From assembly GCA_017461445.1 (NCBI GenBank), contig JAFTXW010000056.1:1-46209 (forward strand): 46,209 bases of DNA, given 5' to 3'. Below are positions 7,725 to 14,984 of the stretch, one piece after another (positions within the stretch are counted from its first letter, which is position 1; each line of letters starts with the position of its first letter). The notes below the pieces were generated by a model. The model ran no database searches and had not been told where the DNA came from. It saw nothing but the letters and a program-made list of their open reading frames with translations. The stretch is from Oscillospiraceae bacterium (GTDB taxonomy: Bacteria > Bacillota > Clostridia > Oscillospirales > Oscillospiraceae). Both the position numbers and the translations under genes were made by a program.

Positions 7725-8922
7725 TCACAGCCCCCCTTTCCTTCCGTAAGGCTTCCGCCGCCAGTTTCAGCCGTTCCAAAGCCTGTTCCAGCGTGGCTCT
7801 GGGACAGGCCAGCACCACCCGCTGGAACTGCCCGCCATTCCCGCCGAAAATATGACCGGCATCCAGCCACAGCTTTGCCCGGTTCACGATAAGATCATCC
7901 AGTCCGCGCCGGGACAGGCCCAGCCCGGAGCAGTCCAGCCACGCGAAGTAGGTACCCTCCGGTTCCACCAGCCTGATCTCCGGGATGTTTTCCCCCAGAT
8001 AGGCCCGCAGATAGTCCAGATTCTCCCGCAGATAAGCCCGGCACTGGCCCAGCCATTCCCCGCCCGAAGCATAAGCGGCCTGACAGGCCACGAGACCCAG
8101 CGTGTTCAGCTGAGAATAGCCGCTGCGGTCGATCTCTTTCAGGAAAGCCTCCCGGATCTGCCCGCTGGGGATCCAGATGTTGGACACCTGCAATCCCGCC
8201 AGATTAAAGGTCTTGCTGGGGGCCGTGCAGACGATGGCCTGCTCCGCCAACTCCGGGTTGGCTTCCAGAAATACATGGTGAGGATGCTCCTCAAAAGAGA
8301 AGTCGCAGTGAATTTCGTCGGAGATCACATAGATATTGTATTTTTTGCAGATCCCGCCGATCCGCCGCAGCTCCTCCAAGCTCCACACCCTGCCCACAGG
8401 GTTATGGGGGCTGCAAAGAAGGAACAGCTTTACCTGCCGCTCCACGATCTTGCGCTCAAAGTCCTCAAAATCAACGGAATACCGTCCATTCCGGTAAACC
8501 AGTTCATTCTCAACCACCGTTCTGCCGTTATCCCCGATCACGCTGAAGAAGGGGTAATACACAGGGGGCTGGATCAGCACCGCGTCACCGGGCCGGGTCA
8601 GGGCCCGCACCGCCATGGCCAGGGCATAGACCACACCGGGGGTCTTGACCAGCCACGTCTGCCTGGTCTGCCAGCCGAACCGCCGGGAAAACCAGCGGGC
8701 AACCGCGTCGTAATAGTCCGATTTCACATCGCTGTAGCCGAAAATTCCGTGATCCACCGCCCGGTGCAGGGCTTCCAGAACCGGCCTGGGCGCGGGGAAA
8801 TCCATATCCGCCACCCACAGGGGCAGAACATCCGCAGGCTTGCCCCGCTCCACAGCAAAGTCATACTTCAGACTATTCGTATTTTGGCGGTCAATGACCG
8901 TGTCAAAATTATATTGCTCCAT
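7708..8922 (-). CDS. PLP-dependent C-S lyase, MalY/PatB family
   Basis: A 404-residue fold-type I aminotransferase-like enzyme of the MalY/PatB cystathionine beta-lyase group. Typical elements are the N-terminal LPLWVADMDFPAP, the mid-domain NPVGRVW and DEIHCDF (PLP-binding Asp), and the PLP lysine in TAPSKTFNLAGLQ. These enzymes cleave the C-S bond of cystathionine or cysteine conjugates, giving homocysteine or a thiol, pyruvate and ammonia. With the transsulfuration enzyme 4 bases upstream it would complete cysteine-to-homocysteine conversion for methionine synthesis. The alternative is a C-S lyase acting on a gamma-glutamylcysteine-derived conjugate, comparable to EgtE. Confidence 0.9.
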   Translation of the reverse strand: MEQYNFDTVIDRQNTNSLKYDFAVERGKPADVLPLWVADMDFPAPRPVLEALHRAVDHGIFGYSDVKSDYYDAVARWFSRRFGWQTRQTWLVKTPGVVYALAMAVRALTRPGDAVLIQPPVYYPFFSVIGDNGRTVVENELVYRNGRYSVDFEDFERKIVERQVKLFLLCSPHNPVGRVWSLEELRRIGGICKKYNIYVISDEIHCDFSFEEHPHHVFLEANPELAEQAIVCTAPSKTFNLAGLQVSNIWIPSGQIREAFLKEIDRSGYSQLNTLGLVACQAAYASGGEWLGQCRAYLRENLDYLRAYLGENIPEIRLVEPEGTYFAWLDCSGLGLSRRGLDDLIVNRAKLWLDAGHIFGGNGGQFQRVVLACPRATLEQALERLKLAAEALRKERGAVNGHEI

Positions 8923-8926
8923 TGGC

Positions 8927-10075
8927 TTATTCCTCCAACGCCTGCTTTAAATCCGCGATAATATCATCCACGTGCTCCAATCCCACGGACAGCCGCAGCA
9001 GGGTTTCCGTAATGCCCAGCCGCTCCCGCATATCTTGGGGTACATCATTGTGGGTCTGAAGCACGGGATAGGTGATCAGGGATTCCGTACCGCCCAGGCT
9101 TTCCGCGAAGGTGATCAGCCTTACCTTTTCCAGCACCCGCCGGGCGGTTTCCACGCTGTCGGTCCGGAACGAGATCATACTGCCCGCGCCCCGGGCCTGT
9201 CTGGCGTTTATTTCATAACCTGGATGCTCCGGCAGGCCCGCATAGTACACCCGGGTGATCTTCGGGTGTGTCTTGAGCCAGCGGGCCACCCGGAGGGCAT
9301 TTTCCTGCTGGCGTTCCATGCGGACTGACAGGGTCTTGATGCCCCGCAGCATCAGCCAGCAGTCAAAGGGTGCCAGGATGCCGCCCGTTGTCTTGGCGAT
9401 CATACGCACCCGGTCCGCAAGCTCCTGAGAAGCGCAGGAAAGGAAGCCGGAAAGAGTATCGTTGTGTCCGCTGAGGAATTTGGTGCCGCTGTGCAGCACG
9501 ATATCCGCGCCCAGCTCGATGGGATTCTGCAAATAAGGTGAAAGGAAGGTGTTGTCCACAATGAGCAGGAGCTCCTGTTCCCGGGCAATTTGCGCGCAGG
9601 CATGCAGATCGGTAATGTTCATCATGGGGTTACTGGGGGTCTCGATGTAAAGTGCCCTGGTACAGGGGCGAAGCTTCGCCCGGATCTGCGCGGCATCCGT
9701 GGTATCCACAAAATCCACGGCAAGGCCATTCTTGCTTCCAATGGTCTGCAGCAGCCGGGTGGCTCCGCCGTACAGGTCCTCGGAACAAATAATGTGATCC
9801 CCGGGCTGGAACAGCTCAAAGCAGGCACTGACGGCCGCCATGCCGGTGGCAAAGGCCACCGTATCCCGGGCTCCCTCCAATGCGGAGATGGTTTCTTCCA
9901 GCCGCTGCCGGGTGGGATTCTGCACCCGGGAATAATCAAAGCCCGTGGACTGTCCAACGCCGATATGTCCAAAGGTCGCGGTCTGATAAATGGGAAAGCT
10001 GACTGCCTTATTTGTATCCTGACAGCTGAAATCGGAATTTCCGTGAATACATCGTGTTTCAATGGATCTGCTCAT
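8927..10075 (-). CDS. Transsulfuration PLP enzyme (cystathionine gamma-synthase/lyase family)
   Basis: A 382-residue Cys/Met metabolism PLP enzyme (PF01053), first gene of the operon. The PLP lysine is in HSGTKFLSGHND; other motifs are YSRVQNPTR, ATGMAAVSA and the substrate-side segment ESLGGTESLITYP near residue 330. The Met T-box upstream and the C-S lyase downstream favour cystathionine gamma-synthase or O-acetylhomoserine sulfhydrylase activity (MetB/MetI-like), but sequence alone cannot separate this from cystathionine gamma-lyase (MccB). The start at 10075 follows GGAGG by about 9 bases, the ribosome site lying just downstream of the T-box terminator. Confidence 0.92.
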   Translation of the reverse strand: MSRSIETRCIHGNSDFSCQDTNKAVSFPIYQTATFGHIGVGQSTGFDYSRVQNPTRQRLEETISALEGARDTVAFATGMAAVSACFELFQPGDHIICSEDLYGGATRLLQTIGSKNGLAVDFVDTTDAAQIRAKLRPCTRALYIETPSNPMMNITDLHACAQIAREQELLLIVDNTFLSPYLQNPIELGADIVLHSGTKFLSGHNDTLSGFLSCASQELADRVRMIAKTTGGILAPFDCWLMLRGIKTLSVRMERQQENALRVARWLKTHPKITRVYYAGLPEHPGYEINARQARGAGSMISFRTDSVETARRVLEKVRLITFAESLGGTESLITYPVLQTHNDVPQDMRERLGITETLLRLSVGLEHVDDIIADLKQALEE

Positions 10076-10107
10076 ATGGGACGACCTCCAGTTCTTCTGC
10101 TGTTACG

Positions 10108-10383
10108 AAAAAAGCCCGCCTTCTGCCATAGAAGACGAGCAAAACGCACGTGGTACCACTTCTGTTCATCCCGGCAAACGCCGGAACCTCTTTTCGGATA
10201 TCCAACAATATCCTTTGCTGTAACGGGCAGACCCGGCGTGACTTACCTTTTCGCTCAGCCACGCTGCTCCGGAGCCATGTTCATCCGATGCGCACCGTCT
10301 TCTCTCAGCAAACAAAGACTCTCTGGAAGATGCGCGGTTCGAACTACTCTTTCCTTCACTGCATTTGAAACTATATGTGGTTT
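10108..10383 (-). ncRNA. T-box leader, probable methionine specifier
   Basis: Minus-strand leader upstream of the transsulfuration gene. The conserved T-box core is seen as AAGTGGTACCACG (around 10148-10162), and a terminator hairpin of 11 pairs (10140-10114) with six U residues follows. Stem I features are visible upstream, including AGTAGTT, CCAGAGAGT and GAACATGGCTCCGGAG. In the last, ATG falls where the specifier codon is expected, predicting tRNA-Met. Uncharged tRNA-Met would favour the antiterminator and switch on the six-gene operon. The T-box class is secure; the codon assignment is inferred by eye. Confidence 0.9.
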
Positions 10384-10389
10384 TTTATA

Positions 10390-10418
10390 ATTATAGGAAA
10401 TGTCTTCCGAAAAGTCAA
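10390..10418 (-). promoter_or_regulatory. Promoter of the T-box operon
   Basis: On the minus strand TTGACT (10418-10413), 17-base spacer and TATAAT (10395-10390). The transcript would begin just before the T-box leader. A half site resembling TAGGAA overlaps the -10 region, hinting at a second layer of control, but no full palindrome is present. Confidence 0.82.
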
Positions 10419-10462
10419 GAACTAAAGAAGTAGTTATGTAGGAATTTATTTTGTGGAGCCTA

Positions 10463-10491
10463 TTGACAAGTTCTTTTTATTCCGCTATAAT
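10463..10491 (+). promoter_or_regulatory. Promoter of the DUF2318/HMA-TauE gene pair
   Basis: TTGACA (10463-10468), 17-base spacer, TATAAT (10486-10491). It is divergent from the T-box promoter about 45 bases away. A lone TAGGAATT half site lies upstream at about 10440. Confidence 0.87.
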
Positions 10492-10497
10492 CCCCAT

Positions 10498-10586
10498 AAA
10501 CCAACTGGTACAGTGGGTTAAGCAAAGTGAAAACGTCCGACCCGCATACGGGGTGTCCTGCAGAAACGGACGCCCCGCTTTTTTCG
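10498..10586 (+). promoter_or_regulatory. Structured 5' leader with intrinsic terminator
   Basis: Between the promoter and the DUF2318 gene the RNA can form a terminator: CGGGGTGTCC (10549-10558) pairs with GGACGCCCCG (10568-10577), followed by CTTTTTT. Competing pairings exist: CCCG with CGGG across 10541-10552, and GTCCG (10535-10539) with CGGAC (10567-10571). Mutually exclusive helices upstream of a gene are the signature of a riboswitch or attenuator. I do not recognise the class, and no leader peptide or T-box core is seen. Confidence 0.65.
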
Positions 10587-10615
10587 TATTCTCATTCTTC
10601 CAGAGGAGTATCAAA

Positions 10616-11122
10616 ATGAAAAAGAACATGCAAATTCCTATTTTACCCATTCTGGCCGCGGCGGTGGTTGTGGTCGCGGCCGCCGTGACCCTGCTGCCGA
10701 AGCTGTCTCCGGATACGGCTCCCCAGCAGTCTGAAAGCGCGCAGATCGCGGAAAACGGCGACCTTGTCCTTCAAATTGAGGACATCGGAACGGAAGCCAG
10801 CTTTATCGATTACGACGCGGATGGCACCACCGTCCAGCTGTTCGCGGTTCTGGCCTCCGACGGCACCGTCCGACTGGCACTGAACACCTGCCAGGTCTGC
10901 AACGGCTCCCCCTATGCTTACTTTACCCAGGAGGGCGACTGGTTTATCTGCCAGAACTGCAAGAACAAGTTCGCCTCCACCCATGTGGGCATCGTCAGCG
11001 GCGGGTGCAACCCCATCCCCATCACCGACGGGGTCTACACCCAGCAGGAGGGAACCATCCGTATCCCGGCATCCTTTCTGACGGAAAGTGCCGCTTTGTT
11101 TCAAAACTGGAAGAACTTTTGA
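10616..11122 (+). CDS. DUF2318 Cys-rich membrane-anchored protein
   Basis: A 168-residue protein with one N-terminal transmembrane segment (about residues 8-27) and an extracytoplasmic DUF2318-like domain. The domain has paired cysteines in TCQVC and ICQNC, plus GGCNPIP near the C-terminus, a pattern suited to metal or cofactor binding. DUF2318 proteins are known mostly from iron or copper transport neighbourhoods. The next gene starts 14 bases downstream and encodes a copper-type HMA/TauE-like/cupredoxin fusion, so a role in metal handling at the membrane is likely. The start at 10616 follows AGAGGAG by 7 bases; an upstream in-frame extension would run through the terminator hairpin and was rejected. 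Confidence 0.85.
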   Translation: MKKNMQIPILPILAAAVVVVAAAVTLLPKLSPDTAPQQSESAQIAENGDLVLQIEDIGTEASFIDYDADGTTVQLFAVLASDGTVRLALNTCQVCNGSPYAYFTQEGDWFICQNCKNKFASTHVGIVSGGCNPIPITDGVYTQQEGTIRIPASFLTESAALFQNWKNF

Positions 11123-11136
11123 CCCCGGAGGATCCT

Positions 11137-12423
11137 ATGGAAAAGCGGCATTTTGATATCGGCGGCATGACCTGCTCCGGCTGCGAACGGGCCGTCGAGC
11201 GGGCGGTATCCCGGCTGGATGGCGTTCATTCTGCCCGGGCGGACCACCAGAAGGGGCAGTTGGATGTGGAATTTTCCCCGCCCTGCACCCCGGAAAGAAT
11301 CGGGAATGCGGTAGAAAAGGCGGGCTATGAAGTCACGGATAAGCCCCGGAGCAAAATGGACGCCCTGTATCTGCTGATCATTCTGCTGGGGCTTTCCGTC
11401 ATCGCCCGGCAGCTTGGCTGGACGGAGATTTTCCGGGCAGTCCCAACGGTAAGCGGCCAGCAGCTGGGATATTTGACCCTGTTCCTTACCGGCCTGCTGA
11501 CCTCCGTCCACTGCATTGCCATGTGCGGCGGCCTGAACCTGGCACAAAGCATCAGCGGCGAGCACCACAGCCCCATCTGGGGAAGCCTGCTGTATAATCT
11601 GGGGCGGCTGACCAGCTATACCCTGATTGGCGGCCTTCTGGGGTTTATCGGGGAAAAGGCAGCCATTACCCTCCGGGTACGGGGGCTGATTGGACTGTGC
11701 GCGGGCATCGGAATGCTGCTGATGGGCATTCGCATGCTGACGGGCTTTTCCCTGCCCCGAAAGTTTCGGATTTCCTTACCAAAGGGTCTGGTAAAGAGGC
11801 TGAACGCCTTCAAAAAATGCGGCCCCTATGCTGTGGGATTGGTCAACGGCTTTATGCCCTGCGGCCCGCTGCAATCCATGCAGCTGTACGCCATCGCCAG
11901 CGGCAGCTTCTTTGTGGGAGCCTCATCCATGTTTTTCTTCTGCCTGGGAACGATCCCGCTGGTGCTGCTCTTCGGCGCGGCTGCGGGAATTCTGAAACAG
12001 AACTGGCGTCAGAAAATTCTGCAGCTTGGCTCCGCCATGCTGGTTCTGATCGGACTTTCCACCATGCAGAACAATCTGGCTCTGACCGGGGTTACGCTCC
12101 CCTGGGCCAAAAGCGGCGGCGAGAGCACCGTCATCAGCTCCACCATAGACGGCGGCGTACAATATGTTTCCACCACGCTCCGGGCCAATGGCTATGACGA
12201 TATCCGGGTCACTGCCGGAATTCCGGTCATCTGGACCATCACCGTGGAGGAAGCGGCCCTGAACGGATGCAACAACGAAATTTTCCTCCCGGCCTTTGAC
12301 CAACAGGTCAAGCTGGAAGTGGGCACCACGACCATTTCCTTCACGCCGGAAAAAGCCGGCACCTATCCCTATACCTGCTGGATGGGGATGCTGCAAAATA
12401 CGATCACTGTAACCGAGGAATAA
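11137..12423 (+). CDS. HMA domain / TauE-SafE-like transporter / cupredoxin-like fusion
   Basis: A 428-residue three-part membrane protein. Residues about 4-65 form a heavy-metal-associated domain with the metal site GMTCSGC. The middle, about 75-320, has multiple membrane helices of the sulfite-exporter TauE/SafE-like (UreH/DsbD-transmembrane related) family, with LTSVHCIAMCGG and NGFMPCGPLQ motifs whose paired cysteines are typical. The C-terminal ~100 residues look like a cupredoxin fold ending in YTCWMGML, with Cys and Met as candidate copper ligands. The arrangement suggests capture and transfer of copper or another soft metal across the membrane. ATG at 11137 was chosen for the GGAGG site 5 bases upstream; it follows the DUF2318 stop by 14 bases. 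Confidence 0.87.
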   Translation: MEKRHFDIGGMTCSGCERAVERAVSRLDGVHSARADHQKGQLDVEFSPPCTPERIGNAVEKAGYEVTDKPRSKMDALYLLIILLGLSVIARQLGWTEIFRAVPTVSGQQLGYLTLFLTGLLTSVHCIAMCGGLNLAQSISGEHHSPIWGSLLYNLGRLTSYTLIGGLLGFIGEKAAITLRVRGLIGLCAGIGMLLMGIRMLTGFSLPRKFRISLPKGLVKRLNAFKKCGPYAVGLVNGFMPCGPLQSMQLYAIASGSFFVGASSMFFFCLGTIPLVLLFGAAAGILKQNWRQKILQLGSAMLVLIGLSTMQNNLALTGVTLPWAKSGGESTVISSTIDGGVQYVSTTLRANGYDDIRVTAGIPVIWTITVEEAALNGCNNEIFLPAFDQQVKLEVGTTTISFTPEKAGTYPYTCWMGMLQNTITVTEE

Positions 12424-12425
12424 CT

Positions 12426-13187
12426 ATGCTGAATCAATTTTCAAGAACCCAGCTGCAATTTGGCGCGGAGGGTATGGAAAAGCTGTACGGAGCACGGGTA
12501 GCCGTGTTTGGCATCGGCGGTGTGGGCGGCTACACGGTGGAAGCCCTGGCCCGCAGCGGCATCGGCACGCTGGACATTATCGACGACGACCGGGTATGCC
12601 TGACCAACGTAAACCGCCAAATCTTCGCCACCCGGAAAACCGTGGGACAATACAAGGTCGATGTTGCGGAAGCGCGCATTCTGGAGATTAATCCAAATGC
12701 CATCGTCCACAAATACAAGACCTTCTACGCGCCCCAGACGGCGGATCAGTTCGACTTCACCCAATACGACTATGTGGTGGATGCCATCGATACGGTGACC
12801 GGAAAGCTGGAGCTGGTGGAGCAGGCCCGGAAGGCCGGTGTCCCCATCATCAGCAGCATGGGTGCGGGAAACAAGGTGGACCCCACCGCCTTTGAGGTGG
12901 CCGATATTTATGAAACCTCCGTCTGCCCCCTGGCTCGGGTCATGCGGCGGGAACTGAAAAAGCGGGGAATTGAAAAGCTGAAGGTGGTCTATTCCAAGGA
13001 GCCGCCCATGACCCCCATCGACGATATGACCATCAGCTGCCGGACCCACTGCATCTGCCCGCCCGGCACCGCCCGGAAGTGCACCCAGCGGCGGCAGGTG
13101 CCGGGAAGCAACGCCTTCGTCCCCTCCGTGGTGGGCCTGATCATTGCGGGAGAGGTGGTCAAGGAGCTTTCCGGCTTCACAAGATGA
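12426..13187 (+). CDS. tcdA: tRNA threonylcarbamoyladenosine dehydratase (TcdA, HesA/ThiF family)
   Basis: A 253-residue E1-like enzyme of the ThiF/HesA superfamily that in its TcdA branch cyclises t6A to ct6A at position 37 of tRNAs reading ANN codons. The ATP-binding motif GIGGVGGYTVEALARSGIG is near residue 30, with the IDDDRVCLTNVNRQ segment that holds the catalytic Arg and Asp. Other motifs are AIDTVTGK and SSMGAGNKVDPT, typical of TcdA/CsdL. It begins 2 bases after the previous gene and is probably co-transcribed with it, though a functional link is not obvious. An alternative is a sulfur-carrier adenylyltransferase, but no ThiS/MoaD partner is encoded nearby. Confidence 0.88.
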   Translation: MLNQFSRTQLQFGAEGMEKLYGARVAVFGIGGVGGYTVEALARSGIGTLDIIDDDRVCLTNVNRQIFATRKTVGQYKVDVAEARILEINPNAIVHKYKTFYAPQTADQFDFTQYDYVVDAIDTVTGKLELVEQARKAGVPIISSMGAGNKVDPTAFEVADIYETSVCPLARVMRRELKKRGIEKLKVVYSKEPPMTPIDDMTISCRTHCICPPGTARKCTQRRQVPGSNAFVPSVVGLIIAGEVVKELSGFTR

Positions 13188-13195
13188 TTTTATGA

Positions 13196-13234
13196 TAGAA
13201 GGGCGTGCCGCATTTTTGCGGCACGCCCTTTCTG
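13196..13234. terminator. Bidirectional terminator between tcdA and the Rrf2 regulator
   Basis: GGGCGTGCCGCA and TGCGGCACGCCC form a 12-bp stem around a T-rich loop, with T-runs on the right (tcdA direction) and an A-rich flank on the left. It separates two converging genes. Confidence 0.85.
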
Positions 13235-13239
13235 TTTCT

Positions 13240-13671
13240 TCAAATAACGTAGTCATCCCCGACGGAATCATGCTCCATCAGGTCTGCGATGGTCACGCTT
13301 TCCAGATACTGGCGGATGACCTGATCCAGCCCCTTCCAAAGCGAAAGGGTGCGGCATTTTGCCTGCTTGGAACAGGCATCAGCCCCTTCCTCCAGGCAGG
13401 AAACGGGGGCCAGGGATTCCTCCGTCAGGCGCAGGATGCTCCACACCGTGTACTGCTCCGGGGTTTTCTTCAGCTTGTAGCCGCCGCCCTTACCCCGCAG
13501 GCTTTCCAGCACCCGGGCTTTCACCAGCATCCGAATAATGCTCTCCAGATACTTTTCCGAAATCTCCTGCCGCTGGGCAATGCCCTTCAGGGAAATAAAT
13601 TCATCGGTTTGGTGCTCCGCCAGATCGATCATGACCCGCAGCGCGTAACGTCCTTTTGTAGAAATCAGCAT
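13240..13671 (-). CDS. Rrf2-family transcriptional regulator (CymR/IscR-like)
   Basis: A 143-residue winged-helix regulator with the Rrf2 start MLISTKGRYALRVMIDLA, the recognition region ISEKYLESIIRMLVKARVLES and the wing RGKGGGYKL. Three cysteines, Cys92, Cys100 and Cys106, lie in the loop where IscR holds its iron-sulfur cluster, but the extra His ligand of E. coli IscR is not obvious. Rrf2 proteins include CymR, which represses cysteine genes with CysK as partner. It is divergent from cysK and shares its intergenic region, so a cysteine-regulon repressor is the best reading. Its own promoter also carries a TAGGA-like half site, suggesting autoregulation. Confidence 0.9.
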   Translation of the reverse strand: MLISTKGRYALRVMIDLAEHQTDEFISLKGIAQRQEISEKYLESIIRMLVKARVLESLRGKGGGYKLKKTPEQYTVWSILRLTEESLAPVSCLEEGADACSKQAKCRTLSLWKGLDQVIRQYLESVTIADLMEHDSVGDDYVI

Positions 13672-13700
13672 ATGGTATCCCTCCTGTTTCTTTATATCCT

Positions 13701-13729
13701 ATTATACAGCAAGGTTTGTAGGGAATCAA
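13701..13729 (-). promoter_or_regulatory. Promoter of the Rrf2 regulator gene
   Basis: On the minus strand TTGATT (13729-13724), 17-base spacer, TATAAT (13706-13701), then AGGAGG before the start codon. CCCTAC within the spacer and ATAGGAT after the -10 resemble operator half sites, although their spacing differs from the cysK and transporter operators. Confidence 0.75.
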
Positions 13730-13752
13730 CCAAAATTTTCGTCATATATCTA

Positions 13753-13781
13753 TTGACAAATCCGATTCGGCGTTATATAAT
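13753..13781 (+). promoter_or_regulatory. cysK promoter
   Basis: TTGACA (13753-13758), 17-base spacer and TATAAT (13776-13781), a full consensus sigma-A promoter. Transcription would start near 13788, at the edge of the operator. Confidence 0.87.
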
Positions 13782-13787
13782 CCATAT

Positions 13788-13811
13788 AATCCTAGCAGGA
13801 AGGTAGGAATT
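13788..13811. promoter_or_regulatory. Operator at the cysK start site
   Basis: AATCCTA-N9-TAGGAATT, with the same TCCTA-N9-TAGGA core and spacing as the transporter operator at 3536-3558, again immediately downstream of the -10 box. The divergent Rrf2 regulator is the probable ligand. Confidence 0.68.
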
Positions 13812-13815
13812 AATG

Positions 13816-13848
13816 ATGAAGAACCGCTTACCATACTTCCGATGTTGA
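13816..13848 (+). CDS. Candidate cysK leader peptide 1 (10 residues, C-terminal Cys)
   Basis: ATG preceded by TAGGA seven bases upstream opens a 10-codon frame, [10 protein letters not shown], whose last sense codon is Cys (TGT) directly before the stop. The stop overlaps the next start as TGATG. A Cys codon at the end of a leader upstream of a cysteine synthase gene suggests translation-based cysteine sensing, but a frame this short could be chance. Confidence 0.4.
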   Translation: MKNRLPYFRC

Positions 13849-13907
13849 TGCTCTACCTGTCATTGCGCAAGCTCACACAACACAACATCCATATCAGGAG
13901 GAATTGA
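13848..13907 (+). CDS. Candidate cysK leader peptide 2 (19 residues)
   Basis: A 19-codon frame starting at the ATG that overlaps the stop of leader 1 and ending with TGA two bases before the cysK ATG. It spans the cysK ribosome site, which it reads as two Arg codons. Ribosomes leaving leader 1 could re-initiate here and pass directly to cysK. It has no recognisable homology and no cysteine codon; treat as tentative. Confidence 0.33.
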   Translation: MLYLSLRKLTQHNIHIRRN

Positions 13908-13909
13908 TT

Positions 13910-14842
13910 ATGAGTAAGATTTATAAATCCGCAGATCAGCTGATTGGCAAGACCCCTCTGCTGGAGCTGGTACACATTGAAAAGGAACTGGGCCTGGAAG
14001 CCACCATCCTGGCCAAGCTGGAATATTTTAACCCCGCAGGCTCCGTCAAGGACCGCATCGCCAAGGCCATGATCGACGATGCAGAGGCCAGCGGCAAGCT
14101 GAAGCCCGGCAGTGTCATCATTGAGCCCACCTCCGGCAATACCGGCATCGGCCTGGCATCCGTAGCCGCGGCCCGGGGCTACCGCATCATCATCGTCATG
14201 CCCGAGACCATGAGCGTAGAACGCCGCCAGCTGATGAAGGCCTACGGTGCCGAACTGGTGCTGACCGAGGGTGCCAAGGGCATGAAGGGTGCCATTGCCA
14301 AGGCGGAGGAGCTGTCTAAGGAGATCCCGGGCAGCTTTATCCCCGGCCAGTTCGTGAATCCCGCCAATCCTGCTGTTCACCGGGCCACTACCGGTCCCGA
14401 GATTTGGGAGGACACCGACGGTCAGGTGGATATCTTCGTGGCAGGCGTCGGCACCGGCGGCACCGTCACCGGCGTGGGCGAGTATCTGAAGAGCCGGAAT
14501 CCAGACGTGAAGGTGGTCGCCGTAGAGCCCGCCACATCTCCCGTTCTGAGCAAGGGCACTCCCGGTGCCCACAAGATCCAGGGCATCGGCGCAGGCTTTG
14601 TTCCCGCCGTCCTGAATACCGGTGTCTATGATGAGATCATTCCCGTAGAAAACGAGGACGCTTTCGCTACCGGAAAGAAGATCGGCAAGGCCGAGGGTGT
14701 TCTGGTGGGTATCTCCTCCGGTGCGGCGGTTTGGGCGGCCATCGAACTGGCAAAGCGGCCCGAAAACAAGGGCAAGACCATCGTGGCTCTGCTGCCGGAC
14801 ACCGGCGACCGCTATCTGTCCACCCCGCTCTTCGCGGATTAA
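13910..14842 (+). CDS. cysK: Cysteine synthase A (O-acetylserine sulfhydrylase)
   Basis: A 310-residue PLP enzyme making cysteine from O-acetylserine and sulfide in the cytosol. The PLP lysine is in [10 protein letters not shown] (about residue 43), the substrate loop is [12 protein letters not shown], and the phosphate-binding loop is [17 protein letters not shown] and [11 protein letters not shown] complete the family signature. ATG at 13910 was chosen because AGGAGG ends 8 bases upstream; a TTG two codons earlier is less likely. The gene is divergent from an Rrf2 regulator and has an operator over its start site. In Bacillus, CysK itself is the partner of CymR, so the pair may form one regulatory unit. 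Confidence 0.97.
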   Translation: MSKIYKSADQLIGKTPLLELVHIEKELGLEATILAKLEYFNPAGSVKDRIAKAMIDDAEASGKLKPGSVIIEPTSGNTGIGLASVAAARGYRIIIVMPETMSVERRQLMKAYGAELVLTEGAKGMKGAIAKAEELSKEIPGSFIPGQFVNPANPAVHRATTGPEIWEDTDGQVDIFVAGVGTGGTVTGVGEYLKSRNPDVKVVAVEPATSPVLSKGTPGAHKIQGIGAGFVPAVLNTGVYDEIIPVENEDAFATGKKIGKAEGVLVGISSGAAVWAAIELAKRPENKGKTIVALLPDTGDRYLSTPLFAD

Positions 14843-14946
14843 GCAACGCCGATAGGCGGTGTCTTCTTATTTAAAATTGAAGATTTTAAATAAGAAAGAG
14901 TGTCAGATGCCAGCCGTTTCCGGGCTGCCCCATAATAAAAATTTCT

Positions 14947-14981
14947 CCAGGATCTCAGAAATGAGATCCTGGATTTCTTTT
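14947..14981 (+). terminator. Terminator after cysK
   Basis: CCAGGATCTCA (14947-14957) and TGAGATCCTGG (14962-14972) form a perfect 11-bp stem with a GAAA tetraloop, followed by ATTTCTTTT. The 100 bases between the cysK stop and this hairpin also hold a TTATTTAAAAT/ATTTTAAATAA palindrome. Confidence 0.8.
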
Positions 14982-14984
14982 GTT

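Noticed and set aside
12426-13187. MoeB/ThiF sulfur-carrier activating enzyme
   Set aside because: The protein fits TcdA better and no MoaD/ThiS-like carrier is encoded nearby.
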